Notes: a model not told the origin generated them from the sequence alone. A DNA stretch of 64,000 bases from Hanstruepera marina (GCF_019880635.1 NZ_JAINVX010000001.1:124001-188000); one strand, 5' to 3'. Shown: positions 10,104 through 19,337, counted from the stretch's first letter. Numbers and translations: made by a program.

Positions 10104-12437
10104 TTATCTAAACTCTAATTCTTCAACTTTTTCCTCATCTGGCAACGTCTCTTGCTTTTCTTCTTCTTCGTAAAGCGCGCAATCTACCTCGATAGTTAAT
10201 TCTGTTGGTGCTTCAAAATGTTCTTTTGAAACTTCAAGAGTTTCATCGGCATAACAAGCCTTCATATACAAAGCCCAAATTGGTAGTGCCATAGCAGCAC
10301 CTTGTCCATAAGTTATACTTCTAAAATGTGTGGCACGATCTTCTGCACCAACCCAAACACCTGTTGCTAAATTAGGCACCATACCCATAAACCAACCATC
10401 ACTTTGATTTTGTGTGGTTCCTGTTTTACCAGCAATTGGGTTTTTAAATTCATATGGATAACCCGTAATAATTTCTCTATAATCGGCTCTATACGCGTCA
10501 GCTCCTTTAGTACGCAATCTAACACCTGATCCTGCATCTGTAACACCTTCCATAAGTTTAACAGTAACGTAGGCTGTTTCCTCACTAATAACATCTTTAG
10601 ACTCTGGAGTAAACTGGTATAAAATAGTGCCATTTTTGTCTTCAATATGCGTAACCATAACAGGTTTAGTGTAAACACCTTTATTGGCAAAAGTAGCATA
10701 GGCAGCAACCATTTCGTAAACACTTAAATCTGGCGTCCCCAATGCAATGGAAGGTACTGCCGGAATATTAGATTCTACACCTAGTTTCTCAACTAAATCG
10801 ATTACAGGCTGTGGCCCAACCTTATCCATTAATCGAGCAGAAATAGTATTAACCGAATTAGCCAAAGCGGCTTTTAAGGTTAACTCACCTCCATAATTAC
10901 CATCATCATTTGATGGTGTCCAAGACTCCATTGCACCATGCCTTCCGGCTTCTATGGTAATTTGCGAACGCGGCATTTTATAGCATGGTGATAAATGCAA
11001 TTGATCTATAGCTGTAGCGTAAACAAATGGCTTGAAAGTCGAACCCACTTGACGCTTACCTTGTTTAACATGGTCATACTGAAAATGCTTATAGTTCATT
11101 CCTCCTACCCAAGCCTTAACATGACCAGTTTGTGGATCCATAGACATCATGCCAGGATGTAAAAAAGACTTATAATACCTCATAGAATCTATAGGCTTCA
11201 TTAAGGTATCGATTTCTCCTTTCCAGGAAAAAACGGTCATATTCGTAGGCTTATCAAAAGAAGCTATAATCTCTTCATCTGTCTTGCCGTCACTTTTCAT
11301 AACACGCCATCGTTCAGATTGGCGCATACCGCGCTTCATTAAGCCATCTATTTCACTTTGACTCAACTCCAAAAATGGTGCCGTGGCATTTCGATCTGGG
11401 GTGTTTTGATGATCAAACTCCGCTTGCAACCTTGGCATGTGCTGTTGTACCGCATTCTCGGCATATTGTTGCATACGCGAATCTATAGTTGTATAAACTT
11501 TTAAACCATCGCCATACAAATTGTACTTTTCACCATCTGGTTTTGGGTTGTTTTTAATCCAATCTTTCATAAAGCCGTCTAAATATGCTCTGAAATATGT
11601 GGCAATACCATCGCGATGTGACTGTGGTGAATAACGCAGCCCTAAATCTAAAGCCTGAAGTGAATCTTTGGTTTTTTCTGAAATATAATTGTACTTCTCC
11701 ATTTGGGACAGCACCACATTTCTTCTATTGCGCGTACCAACCGGATTGCGATGCTCTCTTGGATTATACAACGATGAATTCTTGAACATCCCAACCAACA
11801 TAGCCGATTCCTTAACATCCAATTCATGCGGTTCTTTATCGAAATAAATACTAGCTGCAGAACGGATACCATCTGCATTGTTGCCAAAATCATAAATATT
11901 GAAATACATGGCGATGATTTCTTCTTTGGTATATTGCCTTTCCAAACGAATGGCAATAATCCATTCTTTTGCTTTTTGTAATACGCGTTCAATTATGTTA
12001 GAAGAGCCTTCCCCGTGGAATAATTGTTTAGCCAACTGTTGGGAAATGGTACTTGCTCCACCACCACTTCCAAGTTTTACTACAGCTCGTAAAGTGCCTC
12101 GAGCATCTATTCCTGAATGCTCAAAAAAACGTGCATCTTCGGTTGCAACCAATGCATCTACTAAATGCTTTGGTAGTTCATCGTACCCAACAGGAGTTCG
12201 GTTATCATTGAAATAAAATTTACCTAGTGTTTTGCCATCAGAAGAAATAATTTCAGTCGCCAAATTGGTTTTTGGATTTTCTAGAACGGTGTGATCTGGC
12301 ATATCACCAAAAACACCCCATGACGCCAATAAAAATAATAGCACAACACTTAAAATACCTCCTAAAAACAATTTCCAAAACCAACGTACGTACTTCTGAA
12401 AATCTTGAGTTTGTTTTGCTTGTTTCTTTTTAGCCAT
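10104..12437 (-). CDS. Class A penicillin-binding protein 1A (transglycosylase/transpeptidase)
   Basis: The 777-residue bifunctional enzyme polymerises lipid II and cross-links peptidoglycan outside the inner membrane. A single membrane anchor lies at about 23-44. The GT51 transglycosylase domain has the catalytic-glutamate motif [11 protein letters not shown] (Glu 100) and [15 protein letters not shown]. The transpeptidase domain has S466-T-F-K469 as the acylated serine motif, a later SVN and the KTGTT box. The C-terminus is acidic. The start codon lies 1 base after the gldH stop, so ricT, gldH and this gene are co-transcribed, a grouping I remember as common in Flavobacteriia. A terminator follows. 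Confidence 0.95.
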   Translation of the reverse strand: MAKKKQAKQTQDFQKYVRWFWKLFLGGILSVVLLFLLASWGVFGDMPDHTVLENPKTNLATEIISSDGKTLGKFYFNDNRTPVGYDELPKHLVDALVATEDARFFEHSGIDARGTLRAVVKLGSGGGASTISQQLAKQLFHGEGSSNIIERVLQKAKEWIIAIRLERQYTKEEIIAMYFNIYDFGNNADGIRSAASIYFDKEPHELDVKESAMLVGMFKNSSLYNPREHRNPVGTRNRRNVVLSQMEKYNYISEKTKDSLQALDLGLRYSPQSHRDGIATYFRAYLDGFMKDWIKNNPKPDGEKYNLYGDGLKVYTTIDSRMQQYAENAVQQHMPRLQAEFDHQNTPDRNATAPFLELSQSEIDGLMKRGMRQSERWRVMKSDGKTDEEIIASFDKPTNMTVFSWKGEIDTLMKPIDSMRYYKSFLHPGMMSMDPQTGHVKAWVGGMNYKHFQYDHVKQGKRQVGSTFKPFVYATAIDQLHLSPCYKMPRSQITIEAGRHGAMESWTPSNDDGNYGGELTLKAALANSVNTISARLMDKVGPQPVIDLVEKLGVESNIPAVPSIALGTPDLSVYEMVAAYATFANKGVYTKPVMVTHIEDKNGTILYQFTPESKDVISEETAYVTVKLMEGVTDAGSGVRLRTKGADAYRADYREIITGYPYEFKNPIAGKTGTTQNQSDGWFMGMVPNLATGVWVGAEDRATHFRSITYGQGAAMALPIWALYMKACYADETLEVSKEHFEAPTELTIEVDCALYEEEEKQETLPDEEKVEELEFR

Positions 12438-12438
12438 A

Positions 12439-12930
12439 TTATTGCCCTATAGGTTTTTCAATTCTAAACCCAACATCAGTAATACCATGCAAATTGACAA
12501 CTCCGTTTACTTTGCCATTCTCACGCATAGCATGTTGGATATTAATGGTATATTCTCCAGACTCGTTAAAAACCACACCTTCTTTATACCACAATTTATT
12601 TTCTTTAACATCAGTAAAGCCTGTTCCTAGCAATTCTCCATTTGGCTTAGCCATACGATATTGCAAGGTGTCTTTAATAGTTTTTCCGTGCGGGAAATTC
12701 ATTTCAACAATTAGATATAAGTTGTTGTATTTGTAATCGTCATTGTTTCTTAAATTCACAAACAAGTTATAAGGCTTTATAGAATCTGGCGGATTAATTT
12801 TAAAACTTACCACAGAATCTTTATGCCACTGGTTTGGGATAGATTTATACACATCAACAACCCGATTAGAATCACAAGATGCTAACAGTAAACAGCTTAA
12901 AATAAGAGCTACAAAAAATCTATTTGGCAT
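12439..12930 (-). CDS. gldH: Gliding motility lipoprotein GldH
   Basis: The 163-residue protein is the lipoprotein GldH, needed for gliding and linked to the type IX secretion machinery in Flavobacterium. I start it at the ATG at 12930-12928, which gives MPNRFFVALILSCLLLASC with a good lipobox. The frame is open further upstream, but those residues only repeat the ricT tail in another frame. The body contains the family blocks NPPDSIKPYNLFVNLRN and EMNFPHGKTIKDTLQY. The start overlaps the last 11 bases of ricT, which suggests translational coupling. The PBP1A gene follows 1 base after the stop. Confidence 0.93.
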   Translation of the reverse strand: MPNRFFVALILSCLLLASCDSNRVVDVYKSIPNQWHKDSVVSFKINPPDSIKPYNLFVNLRNNDDYKYNNLYLIVEMNFPHGKTIKDTLQYRMAKPNGELLGTGFTDVKENKLWYKEGVVFNESGEYTINIQHAMRENGKVNGVVNLHGITDVGFRIEKPIGQ

Positions 12931-14098
12931 TGTTTTTCTTGCTTTGCGGTTTACGACGACGTTTGTTTTTATTTCCTCTATTACTTTTACGTTTATTTCG
13001 CCGTTTTGGACTATCAAATCGCGTTAAACTATCTTGACCAACAACGTTTTCAAATTCAGTTTTAGTATCTTCAACCAAATCTGCTGCGTATTCTTCAAGG
13101 CTTGCTACCTTTTTCTTTTGTTTATTTAATGCTAGTATTTCGTTGGCTTGATCTTTGGTTATTTTGTGCCAATTCATCCATTCGCCTTCATAAGCAAACC
13201 ACATATGGCCTTTAAAAATATCTGTTTTTTGGCAAACTGCTGTTCCTTTTTCCGTATAGAGTTTAACATCAGACTTTGGAAAATCTTTTAAAGCATCTAA
13301 ATAGGTGTCTAACTCATAATTTAAGCAGCATTTTAATTTACCACATTGCCCAGCTAACTTAAGAGGGTTTAACGATAATTGTTGATATCGTGCTGCAGAT
13401 GTACTTACAGAGCGAAAATCTGTTAACCAAGTTGAACAGCATAATTCACGACCACACGAACCTATTCCGCCTAAACGAGCAGCTTCCTGTCGGAAACCAA
13501 CCTGTCGCATCTCTATCCGTGTTTTAAATTCTTTTGCGAATAGTTTAATAAGCTCGCGGAAATCTACGCGCTCTTCTGCCGTATAATAAAATGTTGCCTT
13601 ACTGGCATCGCCTTGGTATTCAATATCTGAAATCTTCATTTGAAGTTTCAAGTCTATAGCAAACTGTCTTGCCTTAACTTTCATAGGTTCTTCCTTATCA
13701 CGAGCTGCAGACCAAATATCTATATCCTTTTGACTGGCTTTTCTATATATCTTAAAAGCCTCTGGGTCATCTTCAGAAAGTTTTTTGCGTTTCATTTGAA
13801 CACGAACCAGCTCGCCTGTTAAGGTAACCATTCCTATATCGTGACCGTACTCGGCTTGTGTTGCAACAACATCGCCTATACTTAAGGTTAAATTTTCGGT
13901 GTTTTTATAGTAGTGCTTTCTACCGTTTTTAAATCGGACCTCAACCCAGTTAAAAGGTTCTACTCCGTTGGGTAATGCCATATTGGCTAACCAATCAAAA
14001 ACCGTTAGCTTGTTACAACTATCGGTTCCACAAGTTCCATTATTCTTGCATCCTTTTGGCTGACCATCTTTTCCTGTTGAACATGTTCCACAAGCCAT
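12920..14098 (-). CDS. ricT: PSP1-domain iron-sulfur protein RicT (YaaT) family
   Basis: The 392-residue protein belongs to the RicT/YaaT family. In Bacillus subtilis RicT works with RicA and RicF in an Fe-S-containing complex affecting RNase Y and mRNA maturation; whether it does this here is inference. The N-terminus is a Bacteroidota-style Cys-rich extension (CGTCSTG, GCKNNGTCGTDSC). The central PSP1 domain contains GSCGRELCCSTWL and AGQCGKLKCCLNYE, the Cys pairs expected to hold the cluster. The last 25 residues are strongly basic (KRRNKRKSNRGNKNKRRRK), consistent with RNA contact. It is first in the ricT-gldH-PBP1A unit. Confidence 0.9.
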   Translation of the reverse strand: MACGTCSTGKDGQPKGCKNNGTCGTDSCNKLTVFDWLANMALPNGVEPFNWVEVRFKNGRKHYYKNTENLTLSIGDVVATQAEYGHDIGMVTLTGELVRVQMKRKKLSEDDPEAFKIYRKASQKDIDIWSAARDKEEPMKVKARQFAIDLKLQMKISDIEYQGDASKATFYYTAEERVDFRELIKLFAKEFKTRIEMRQVGFRQEAARLGGIGSCGRELCCSTWLTDFRSVSTSAARYQQLSLNPLKLAGQCGKLKCCLNYELDTYLDALKDFPKSDVKLYTEKGTAVCQKTDIFKGHMWFAYEGEWMNWHKITKDQANEILALNKQKKKVASLEEYAADLVEDTKTEFENVVGQDSLTRFDSPKRRNKRKSNRGNKNKRRRKPQSKKNNAK

Positions 14099-14203
14099 AA
14101 ATTAAAGATATATATAGATTCTGAACGCAAATTCAGAAGACGATTAATACTAAAAATAAAACGTAAAGATAAGATTATTCTAATGACTTTAAAAAGCGAT
14201 TGT

Positions 14204-15208
14204 TTAATTGAATTCTATTTCGTAATTCAATCGGTTTGACAGCGATCTAAGAGTCGCTTTAGACTTAAAAGCATTTTTAAATAAGGTATTGCTCCAACCT
14301 ATTTTTTTTGAGTAGGCATTAAAGCTTTCATTTTTCCAATCGAACCCATCCTTCCAAAATTTTTGAGGTGAAATATAGCAAAATGTATAATCGAAAATTA
14401 AACTCGACTCATTGGTTTCATCTTTTCTAGGAATTTCTTCTGAAGCCAACAGCATAATATTATTAGCTTTACAGCTCGCCTTAATATTTTGAATGAGCTT
14501 AGGGTAGTCATCTCTAATAGTCTCTAAATCGAAATCAGAATACTCGGTATTACCAATTTTTTGAATAGGGCGAATTTGAAGAATGTCAAAACTATTACCG
14601 TCGAAGTGCTGAAAAAACTCTTGAAGTTCGTAGAAGTTATCTTTATTGAATGTGTAATTGATACGGACTTTAAAATTGTATCGTGATTTTAATTTAGCAA
14701 AGGCCTTAAACGCATTGTGGAACTTTTCATAACTCGCCTTTTTCATAAAACTTTCATAACTGGCTTTTGTAACTCCATGCAATGAAATGGTAAATTCGTT
14801 TAAACCTGCTTTGAGTAGCTTTTCAATTTTTTCTTCATCCAACAAATTGGCATTAGTTGTTATGGAAATATAGGGCACATTATACTTTTTACCCAACGCC
14901 ACAACCTTATCTAAATCTTTATATAGAGTGGGTTCTGTACCACATCCTATTTGAAGTTTTAAAGCACGTTTAAAAATGGTTTTAGCTACTTGATTGAGTT
15001 CTTCCTCCTTAAATTGCCCTTTTAAGGTTTTAACATAATCCGCATCTGTAAAATAGCACATCTTGCACCGCAAATTACAAGCCATAACTGGGTCTAGGTT
15101 TACTGCCAAATAGCGATGGTTAAATTTATGCAGTAGAAATAACCCTAGAAATTTAATTCTATGGCTTTTGATACGTCTGTTTAACTTTAAAAGTTTGTAA
15201 ATGTTCAT
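14204..15208 (-). CDS. Radical SAM protein of unknown substrate in the TrhO/TrhP operon
   Basis: The 334-residue protein has the radical SAM cluster motif C44-NLR-C48-KM-C51 followed by Phe-Thr, so it should bind a 4Fe-4S cluster and cleave S-adenosylmethionine. The central part follows the SPASM/MoaA-like barrel pattern, with GCGTEPTLY in the place of the GGEP motif. The C-terminal part is poor in cysteine (one Cys, in FCYISPQKFW), so a full SPASM set of auxiliary-cluster ligands is missing. Its start overlaps the stop of the ferredoxin gene by 1 base (TAATG), making it the last gene of a tight four-gene operon. The substrate is unknown; given its partners, an RNA-modification role is possible but unproven. 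Confidence 0.85.
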   Translation of the reverse strand: MNIYKLLKLNRRIKSHRIKFLGLFLLHKFNHRYLAVNLDPVMACNLRCKMCYFTDADYVKTLKGQFKEEELNQVAKTIFKRALKLQIGCGTEPTLYKDLDKVVALGKKYNVPYISITTNANLLDEEKIEKLLKAGLNEFTISLHGVTKASYESFMKKASYEKFHNAFKAFAKLKSRYNFKVRINYTFNKDNFYELQEFFQHFDGNSFDILQIRPIQKIGNTEYSDFDLETIRDDYPKLIQNIKASCKANNIMLLASEEIPRKDETNESSLIFDYTFCYISPQKFWKDGFDWKNESFNAYSKKIGWSNTLFKNAFKSKATLRSLSNRLNYEIEFN

Positions 15209-15438
15209 TAATTCAACTTTACGCTTATAATTTTTACTGGACAGGCTTTAGCAGCATTATCACAAGCATTGTAAATTTCGTTGTCATTTGATTTTACAGT
15301 ATAAAATCCTTTTTTGTCTTTAGCATGCAGCAATACTGTTTTTCCGTCTTTTTTTGACATTTGAAACATTTCAGGTGCCATTTCCACGCAATAGTTGCAC
15401 CCAATACACTTATTACGTTGCAAGGTAATAATAACCAT
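15208..15438 (-). CDS. Small 4Fe-4S ferredoxin
   Basis: The 76-residue protein has the pattern C11-x2-C14-x2-C17 and a distant C66-Pro, the ligand set of a single 4Fe-4S ferredoxin; an extra Cys at 59 could form a disulfide. It overlaps both neighbours by 1 base in TAATG junctions, upstream with the U32 gene and downstream with the radical SAM gene, so the three proteins should be made together. The likely job is electron supply to the Fe-S enzyme encoded on either side. The position suggests a dedicated rather than housekeeping ferredoxin. Confidence 0.9.
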   Translation of the reverse strand: MVIITLQRNKCIGCNYCVEMAPEMFQMSKKDGKTVLLHAKDKKGFYTVKSNDNEIYNACDNAAKACPVKIISVKLN

Positions 15439-16685
15439 TAGGCTTCTACTTTATTTTCAACAATTTTATAAAGTTTATCTGAAGGCCGAATTCTAAAATC
15501 TAAAGGCATAGTTACTAAATCGCCTTTTTGACCTTTGTTGTTTTTGGCATCATTGACCATTAAATCTGAAACCTCACATTCTTTGGCCCCAGTTGTTGGC
15601 CCTGTGACCAAGATAGTGTCTCCAATGGCTATATCAAATGCTTCAATTTTAAATTCTCCTATTTTGGCTTTAGGATAAAAATGTGTGCCTTTACCAATAT
15701 AAACTTTCTTTTGGGTGGCGTGAGATCCCGACCCATTGCTCCATTCGCCTAATTTCTGCCCTAAATAATAGCCGCTCCAAAATCCGCGATTATAGACTTT
15801 TTCCAATTCCTGCATCCAAGAAACAACTTTTTCTTTGTCATACGTGCCATTTGCAACACTGTTTATGGCATCTCGATAGCATTTAATGACCTTGGCTACA
15901 TATTCTGGAGCCCTTCCACGACCTTCAATTTTTAAAACTTTTATGCCTGAATCTGCTATTTGGTCAAGAAAATCTATGGTACACAAATCTTTTGGAGACA
16001 TGATATATTCGTTATCCAACTCCATTTCAATACCTGTTTCCTGATCTATTACTGTATATTTTTTTCTGCAATTTTGTTTACAAGCACCTCTATTGGCTGA
16101 CGAATTATAGGCATGTAAACTCATATAACACTTTCCAGAAACCGCCATACATAAAGCACCGTGACCAAAAATTTCTACCTCAACCAACTTGCCAGAAGGC
16201 CCTTTTATTTGCTCTTTTTCTATCTGCTCGGTAATGTTTTTAACCTGTCGCAAACTCAATTCACGACTCAATACCATAGTGTCTGCAAACATGGCATAAA
16301 ACTTAACCGTTTCAATATTAGTAATGTTAATTTGAGTAGAAATGTGTACTTCCATATCAAATTCACGAGCTATTGCAATCACCGCTTGGTCCATTGCAAT
16401 AACTGCAGTAATGTTTGCCTCTTTAGCTTTTTTTACTAAAGTTTTTACGATAGACAAATCATGGTCGTAAATTATGGTATTCAAGGTTAAATAGGTTCGA
16501 ACCCCTTTTTCCTGACAACGTTTAGATATTTCCGGTAAATCGTCTAATGTGAAATTAATAGATGCTCTGGCCCGCATGTTTAATTGTTCGACACCAAAAT
16601 ACACCGAATCTGCACCATTATCTAAAGCTGCCTGAAGTGATTCAAAATTCCCTGCAGGCGCCATTAATTCAATTTTTTGCATCAT
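15438..16685 (-). CDS. trhP: Peptidase U32 family protein, TrhP-like (prephenate-dependent tRNA U34 hydroxylation)
   Basis: The 415-residue protein starts with the U32 hallmark MAPAGNFESLQAALDNGADSV and has four conserved cysteines, C179, C186, C202 and C206 (in LCMAVSGKC and ACKQNC), the Fe-S ligand pattern of TrhP/RlhA proteins. A C-terminal beta domain follows (YIGKGTHFYPKAKIG to LYKIV). The length fits TrhP of E. coli (YegQ) and TrhP2 of B. subtilis (YrrO), which make 5-hydroxyuridine at tRNA position 34 with prephenate as hydroxyl source. Despite the family name a protease role is unlikely. It starts 1 base after the trhO stop. Another U32 subtype (for example RlhA) cannot be fully excluded, but adjacency to trhO favours TrhP. 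Confidence 0.85.
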   Translation of the reverse strand: MMQKIELMAPAGNFESLQAALDNGADSVYFGVEQLNMRARASINFTLDDLPEISKRCQEKGVRTYLTLNTIIYDHDLSIVKTLVKKAKEANITAVIAMDQAVIAIAREFDMEVHISTQINITNIETVKFYAMFADTMVLSRELSLRQVKNITEQIEKEQIKGPSGKLVEVEIFGHGALCMAVSGKCYMSLHAYNSSANRGACKQNCRKKYTVIDQETGIEMELDNEYIMSPKDLCTIDFLDQIADSGIKVLKIEGRGRAPEYVAKVIKCYRDAINSVANGTYDKEKVVSWMQELEKVYNRGFWSGYYLGQKLGEWSNGSGSHATQKKVYIGKGTHFYPKAKIGEFKIEAFDIAIGDTILVTGPTTGAKECEVSDLMVNDAKNNKGQKGDLVTMPLDFRIRPSDKLYKIVENKVEA

Positions 16686-16686
16686 A

Positions 16687-17769
16687 TCAACTTTTAGATT
16701 CCTCTGGTTTTTTCAACACCTCAAATATGTTACGCAAATCTTTTTTATAGGGTAAATGGTCTGCGCGACCTTTCTTGAAAATATCATTACTGTTGCCTTG
16801 CCCTTTTCGCAAAGTTTTTTGTTCTTCGTATGGTAAGTGAATAATTTCCTGGCAGTGGGTTGAACAACAATTTTCCATTTTTTCTTTACATGCCTTACAC
16901 TGAATAAACAATAAATGGCAAGCATCGTTTGCACAGTTGGTGTGCGAGTCAGCTGGTTCTCCACATTGGTGACATTGCGCTATAACATCGTCTGTAATAC
17001 GTTCTGAACGACGCTCGTCAAACACAAAGTTTTTACCAATAAACTTGTTCTCCAATCCTTTTTCTTCAACTTGACGTGTATAATTAATTATACCGCCTTC
17101 TAATTGAAATACTTGTTTGAAGCCTTTATGTTTGTAATAAGCACTCGCTTTTTCACAACGAATACCACCAGTACAATACATAACCAACTTCTTGTCTTCT
17201 TTATGGTTTTTTAAATCTTCTTCAATAATATCAAGAGATTCTCTAAAAGTATCAACATCTGGTGTCACGGCATTTTTAAAATGACCTATTTCACTTTCGT
17301 AATGGTTACGCATATCTACCAAAACCACATCTGGATCTTCTATAAGTTCGTTAAACTGTTCGGCTTGAACGTGAATGCCTTTGTTTGTCACATCAAAGGT
17401 TTCATCGTTTAAACCATCGGCCACAATTTTATCACGTACTTTTACTTTTAATTTAAGAAATGCAAAGTTGTCGTGCTCTATGGCAATATTTAACCGAACA
17501 TTTTCTAAAAATGAAATGGTATCTAAATGGTTCTTGAAGGTCTTAAAATTTTCTGCTGGCACTGAAAGCTGGGCATTTATGCCTTCGTTGGCGACATAAA
17601 TCCGCCCTAAAACATCTAGTTTATTCCATTCAATGAATAAACTATTCCTGAAATCTAAAGGGTCTTCAATTTTGGCGTATTTATAGAAAGAGATGGTAAG
17701 CCTGTCTTTTCCGGCTTTTTCAATTAATGCAGCTCTTTCTTTAGCGCTTAAGTTATTGTACAGTTGCAT
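16687..17769 (-). CDS. trhO: Oxygen-dependent tRNA uridine(34) hydroxylase TrhO (rhodanese-domain, YceA family)
   Basis: The 360-residue protein has the YceA/TrhO layout. An acylphosphatase-like N-terminal domain contains YVANEGINAQLSVP, the rhodanese domain contains VDMRNHYESEIGHFKNA and the active-site loop YCTGGIRCEKAS (Cys 199 catalytic, Cys 205 nearby), and a Cys/His-rich C-terminus (CHQCGEPADSHTNC, CKACKEKMENCC) is probably metal binding. TrhO uses molecular oxygen to hydroxylate wobble U34 of several tRNAs, giving ho5U, the precursor of cmo5U/mo5U. It is the first gene of the four-gene operon, with a -7 box about 40 bases upstream. Confidence 0.93.
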   Translation of the reverse strand: MQLYNNLSAKERAALIEKAGKDRLTISFYKYAKIEDPLDFRNSLFIEWNKLDVLGRIYVANEGINAQLSVPAENFKTFKNHLDTISFLENVRLNIAIEHDNFAFLKLKVKVRDKIVADGLNDETFDVTNKGIHVQAEQFNELIEDPDVVLVDMRNHYESEIGHFKNAVTPDVDTFRESLDIIEEDLKNHKEDKKLVMYCTGGIRCEKASAYYKHKGFKQVFQLEGGIINYTRQVEEKGLENKFIGKNFVFDERRSERITDDVIAQCHQCGEPADSHTNCANDACHLLFIQCKACKEKMENCCSTHCQEIIHLPYEEQKTLRKGQGNSNDIFKKGRADHLPYKKDLRNIFEVLKKPEESKS

Positions 17770-17807
17770 GCTATACTAATGTGTTAAGGTTAAAGATATA
17801 TTTTGCG

Positions 17808-17815
17808 CAAAAATA
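17808..17815 (-). promoter_or_regulatory. trhO: -7 box of the trhO-trhP-ferredoxin-radical SAM operon
   Basis: On the minus strand this reads TATTTTTG, matching the Bacteroidota TAnnTTTG consensus. It would give a 5' leader of about 35 bases before the trhO ATG. No good -33 TTG is visible at the expected spacing. Confidence 0.5.
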
Positions 17816-17858
17816 CAACTTTTAAAATGAATGTGGATTTTCTATTTAAAACCATAAA

Positions 17859-17887
17859 AAAAGCGCCCTGTTTTTCAGGACGCTTTT
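17859..17887 (-). terminator. Rho-independent terminator of the small transcription unit upstream of recA
   Basis: The stem AAAAGCG/CGCTTTT plus CCTG/CAGG has one internal mismatch and a TTTTT loop. On the minus strand it is followed by seven U from the A-tract at 17856-17862. It points leftwards and has no annotated gene in front of it other than the 30-codon reading frame at 17949-18041. Confidence 0.75.
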
Positions 17888-17948
17888 AGTAGACTAACTC
17901 GTTATTAATATTTTTTTCATTCTTCTAAATCAAAAAATATAATAAGAG

Positions 17949-18041
17949 CTAACCTCCATCGGCTTTACAGCTGCTGTTTATAAATACAACCGCTGAAACG
18001 CCTAACGCGTTAATTAATAAAGTTTTTTTAATAAATCTCAT
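17949..18041 (-). CDS. 30-codon lipoprotein-like peptide (unannotated small ORF)
   Basis: The frame from ATG 18041 to TAG 17949 encodes a 30-residue peptide: a basic start (MRFIKK), a hydrophobic core (LLINALGVSAVVFI), then NSSCKADGG. This has the shape of a very short lipoprotein signal peptide with a 6-residue mature part beginning at Cys 25, although the lipobox NSSC is imperfect. It is enclosed by a promoter-like TTG-N21-AACTTTTG (18111-18142) and a strong terminator (17859-17887), all in the same direction, so an RNA of about 225-250 bases is expected. It could instead be a small RNA. I do not recognise a family. Confidence 0.5.
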   Translation of the reverse strand: MRFIKKTLLINALGVSAVVFINSSCKADGG

Positions 18042-18110
18042 CTGTACAATTTTTAGTTATTAAAAAGGGCAGATGGAATTAATGCAATGGAATTACAATC
18101 GATTTCATAG

Positions 18111-18142
18111 CAAAAGTTTCCCACTTTATATAGTAGATGCAA
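18111..18142 (-). promoter_or_regulatory. Putative promoter of the small transcription unit upstream of recA
   Basis: On the minus strand TTG (18142-18140) is followed after 21 bases by AACTTTTG (18118-18111), one mismatch from TAnnTTTG. Transcription would start about 65 bases before the 30-codon ORF. It overlaps no other gene and is back-to-back with the recA promoter. Confidence 0.4.
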
Positions 18143-18169
18143 AAAGTACAAAAAGGTTGCGTCAGAAAA

Positions 18170-18200
18170 TTGTAATATGATAAAAGTTGTAGTATTTTAG
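18170..18200 (+). promoter_or_regulatory. recA: Putative recA promoter
   Basis: TTG at 18170-18172 is followed by 20 bases and TATTTTAG at 18193-18200, one mismatch from the TAnnTTTG -7 box. The recA leader would be about 25 bases. I see no obvious LexA-type operator. Confidence 0.5.
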
Positions 18201-18228
18201 CTGTCCATTCAGCAAAATTTAAGAGAAA

Positions 18229-19233
18229 ATGAGCAACGAAAAAGACGCAAAATTAAAAGCACTAAAACTTACTTTAGATAAATTAGATAAAGCCTACGGA
18301 AAAGGAACTGTAATGAAAATGAGCGACCAAGCAGTGGTTGATGTCGACTCCATTCCCTCTGGTTCATTAGGCTTAGATATCGCTCTTGGTGTGGGCGGCT
18401 ACCCTAGAGGTCGTGTAATTGAAATTTATGGCCCTGAATCATCTGGTAAAACAACCTTAACACTTCATGCTATAGCTGAAGCGCAAAAAGCTGGAGGCAT
18501 TGCAGCTTTTATAGATGCAGAACATGCTTTTGACAGGTTTTATGCTGAAAAACTAGGTGTTGATATTGACAACTTAATTATATCGCAGCCCGATAATGGC
18601 GAGCAAGCTTTAGAGATCGCAGATAACTTAATACGTTCAGGCGCTATTGATATTGTAGTTATTGACTCGGTAGCAGCTTTAACTCCAAAAAGCGAGATTG
18701 AGGGCGAAATGGGAGATTCTAAAATGGGTTTACATGCCCGATTAATGTCTCAAGCCTTAAGAAAATTAACGGCTTCAATTAGCAAAACCAATTGTACCGT
18801 TATTTTTATTAACCAATTGCGCGAAAAAATTGGTGTTATGTTTGGTAATCCTGAAACCACAACTGGAGGTAATGCATTAAAGTTTTATGCCTCTGTACGT
18901 TTGGACATTAGACGCTCCACACAAATTAAAGAAACCGATGGTAATGTAGCTGGAAATAAAACACGTGTAAAAGTTGTAAAGAATAAAGTAGCGCCTCCTT
19001 TTAAAACAGCAGAGTTCGATATTATGTATGGCGAAGGTGTTTCTAAAGTTGGTGAAATTTTAGATATCGCTGTTGAGCATGAAATTGTTAAGAAAAGTGG
19101 TTCTTGGTTTAGCTATGAAGATACCAAGCTTGGTCAAGGGCGTGATGCTGTAAAAGCTTTAATTAAAGACAATCCTGAACTAATGGACGAACTTGAAGGA
19201 AAAATTCGAGCCATTTTAAATGAATCCAAATAA
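18229..19233 (+). CDS. recA: Recombinase RecA
   Basis: The 334-residue protein is RecA, the ATP-dependent strand-exchange protein of homologous recombination and the trigger of SOS-type responses. Walker [10 protein letters not shown] is at 68-76, Walker B is in [10 protein letters not shown], and the L2 region contains [16 protein letters not shown] with the usual [15 protein letters not shown] following. Length is normal for Bacteroidota; the acidic C-terminal tail is short. It is transcribed alone, with its own promoter and a terminator directly after the stop. Confidence 0.97.
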   Translation: MSNEKDAKLKALKLTLDKLDKAYGKGTVMKMSDQAVVDVDSIPSGSLGLDIALGVGGYPRGRVIEIYGPESSGKTTLTLHAIAEAQKAGGIAAFIDAEHAFDRFYAEKLGVDIDNLIISQPDNGEQALEIADNLIRSGAIDIVVIDSVAALTPKSEIEGEMGDSKMGLHARLMSQALRKLTASISKTNCTVIFINQLREKIGVMFGNPETTTGGNALKFYASVRLDIRRSTQIKETDGNVAGNKTRVKVVKNKVAPPFKTAEFDIMYGEGVSKVGEILDIAVEHEIVKKSGSWFSYEDTKLGQGRDAVKALIKDNPELMDELEGKIRAILNESK

Positions 19234-19263
19234 AAAAAATCCCGAAGCTTCGTGATTTTTTTT
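19233..19263 (+). terminator. Rho-independent terminator of recA
   Basis: An A-rich/T-rich stem around the core CGAAGCTTCG begins at the recA stop codon and ends in an eight-T run at 19256-19263. The T-run overlaps the -33 element proposed for the next gene. Confidence 0.75.
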
Positions 19264-19292
19264 GCTTTTAGACGCAACCTTTTTAAACTTTG
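19262..19292 (+). promoter_or_regulatory. Putative promoter of the lipoprotein-sigma-anti-sigma operon
   Basis: TTG at 19262-19264, a 20-base spacer and AAACTTTG at 19285-19292 (one mismatch from TAnnTTTG) form a plausible promoter with a leader of about 40 bases. It lies immediately behind the recA terminator. Confidence 0.45.
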
Positions 19293-19337
19293 TGCATCTA
19301 AAGAGTAAACATGTATATAAAACATTAGAATTTAACC

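Noticed and set aside
12931-13017. Longer N-terminus for GldH
   Set aside because: It would precede the lipoprotein signal peptide and simply reads the basic ricT tail in another frame.
14204-15208. SPASM-domain peptide maturase acting on the 30-residue peptide at 17949-18041
   Set aside because: The radical SAM protein lacks the C-terminal cysteine set, the two genes are in separate transcription units more than 2.7 kb apart, and nothing ties them together beyond being on the same strand.
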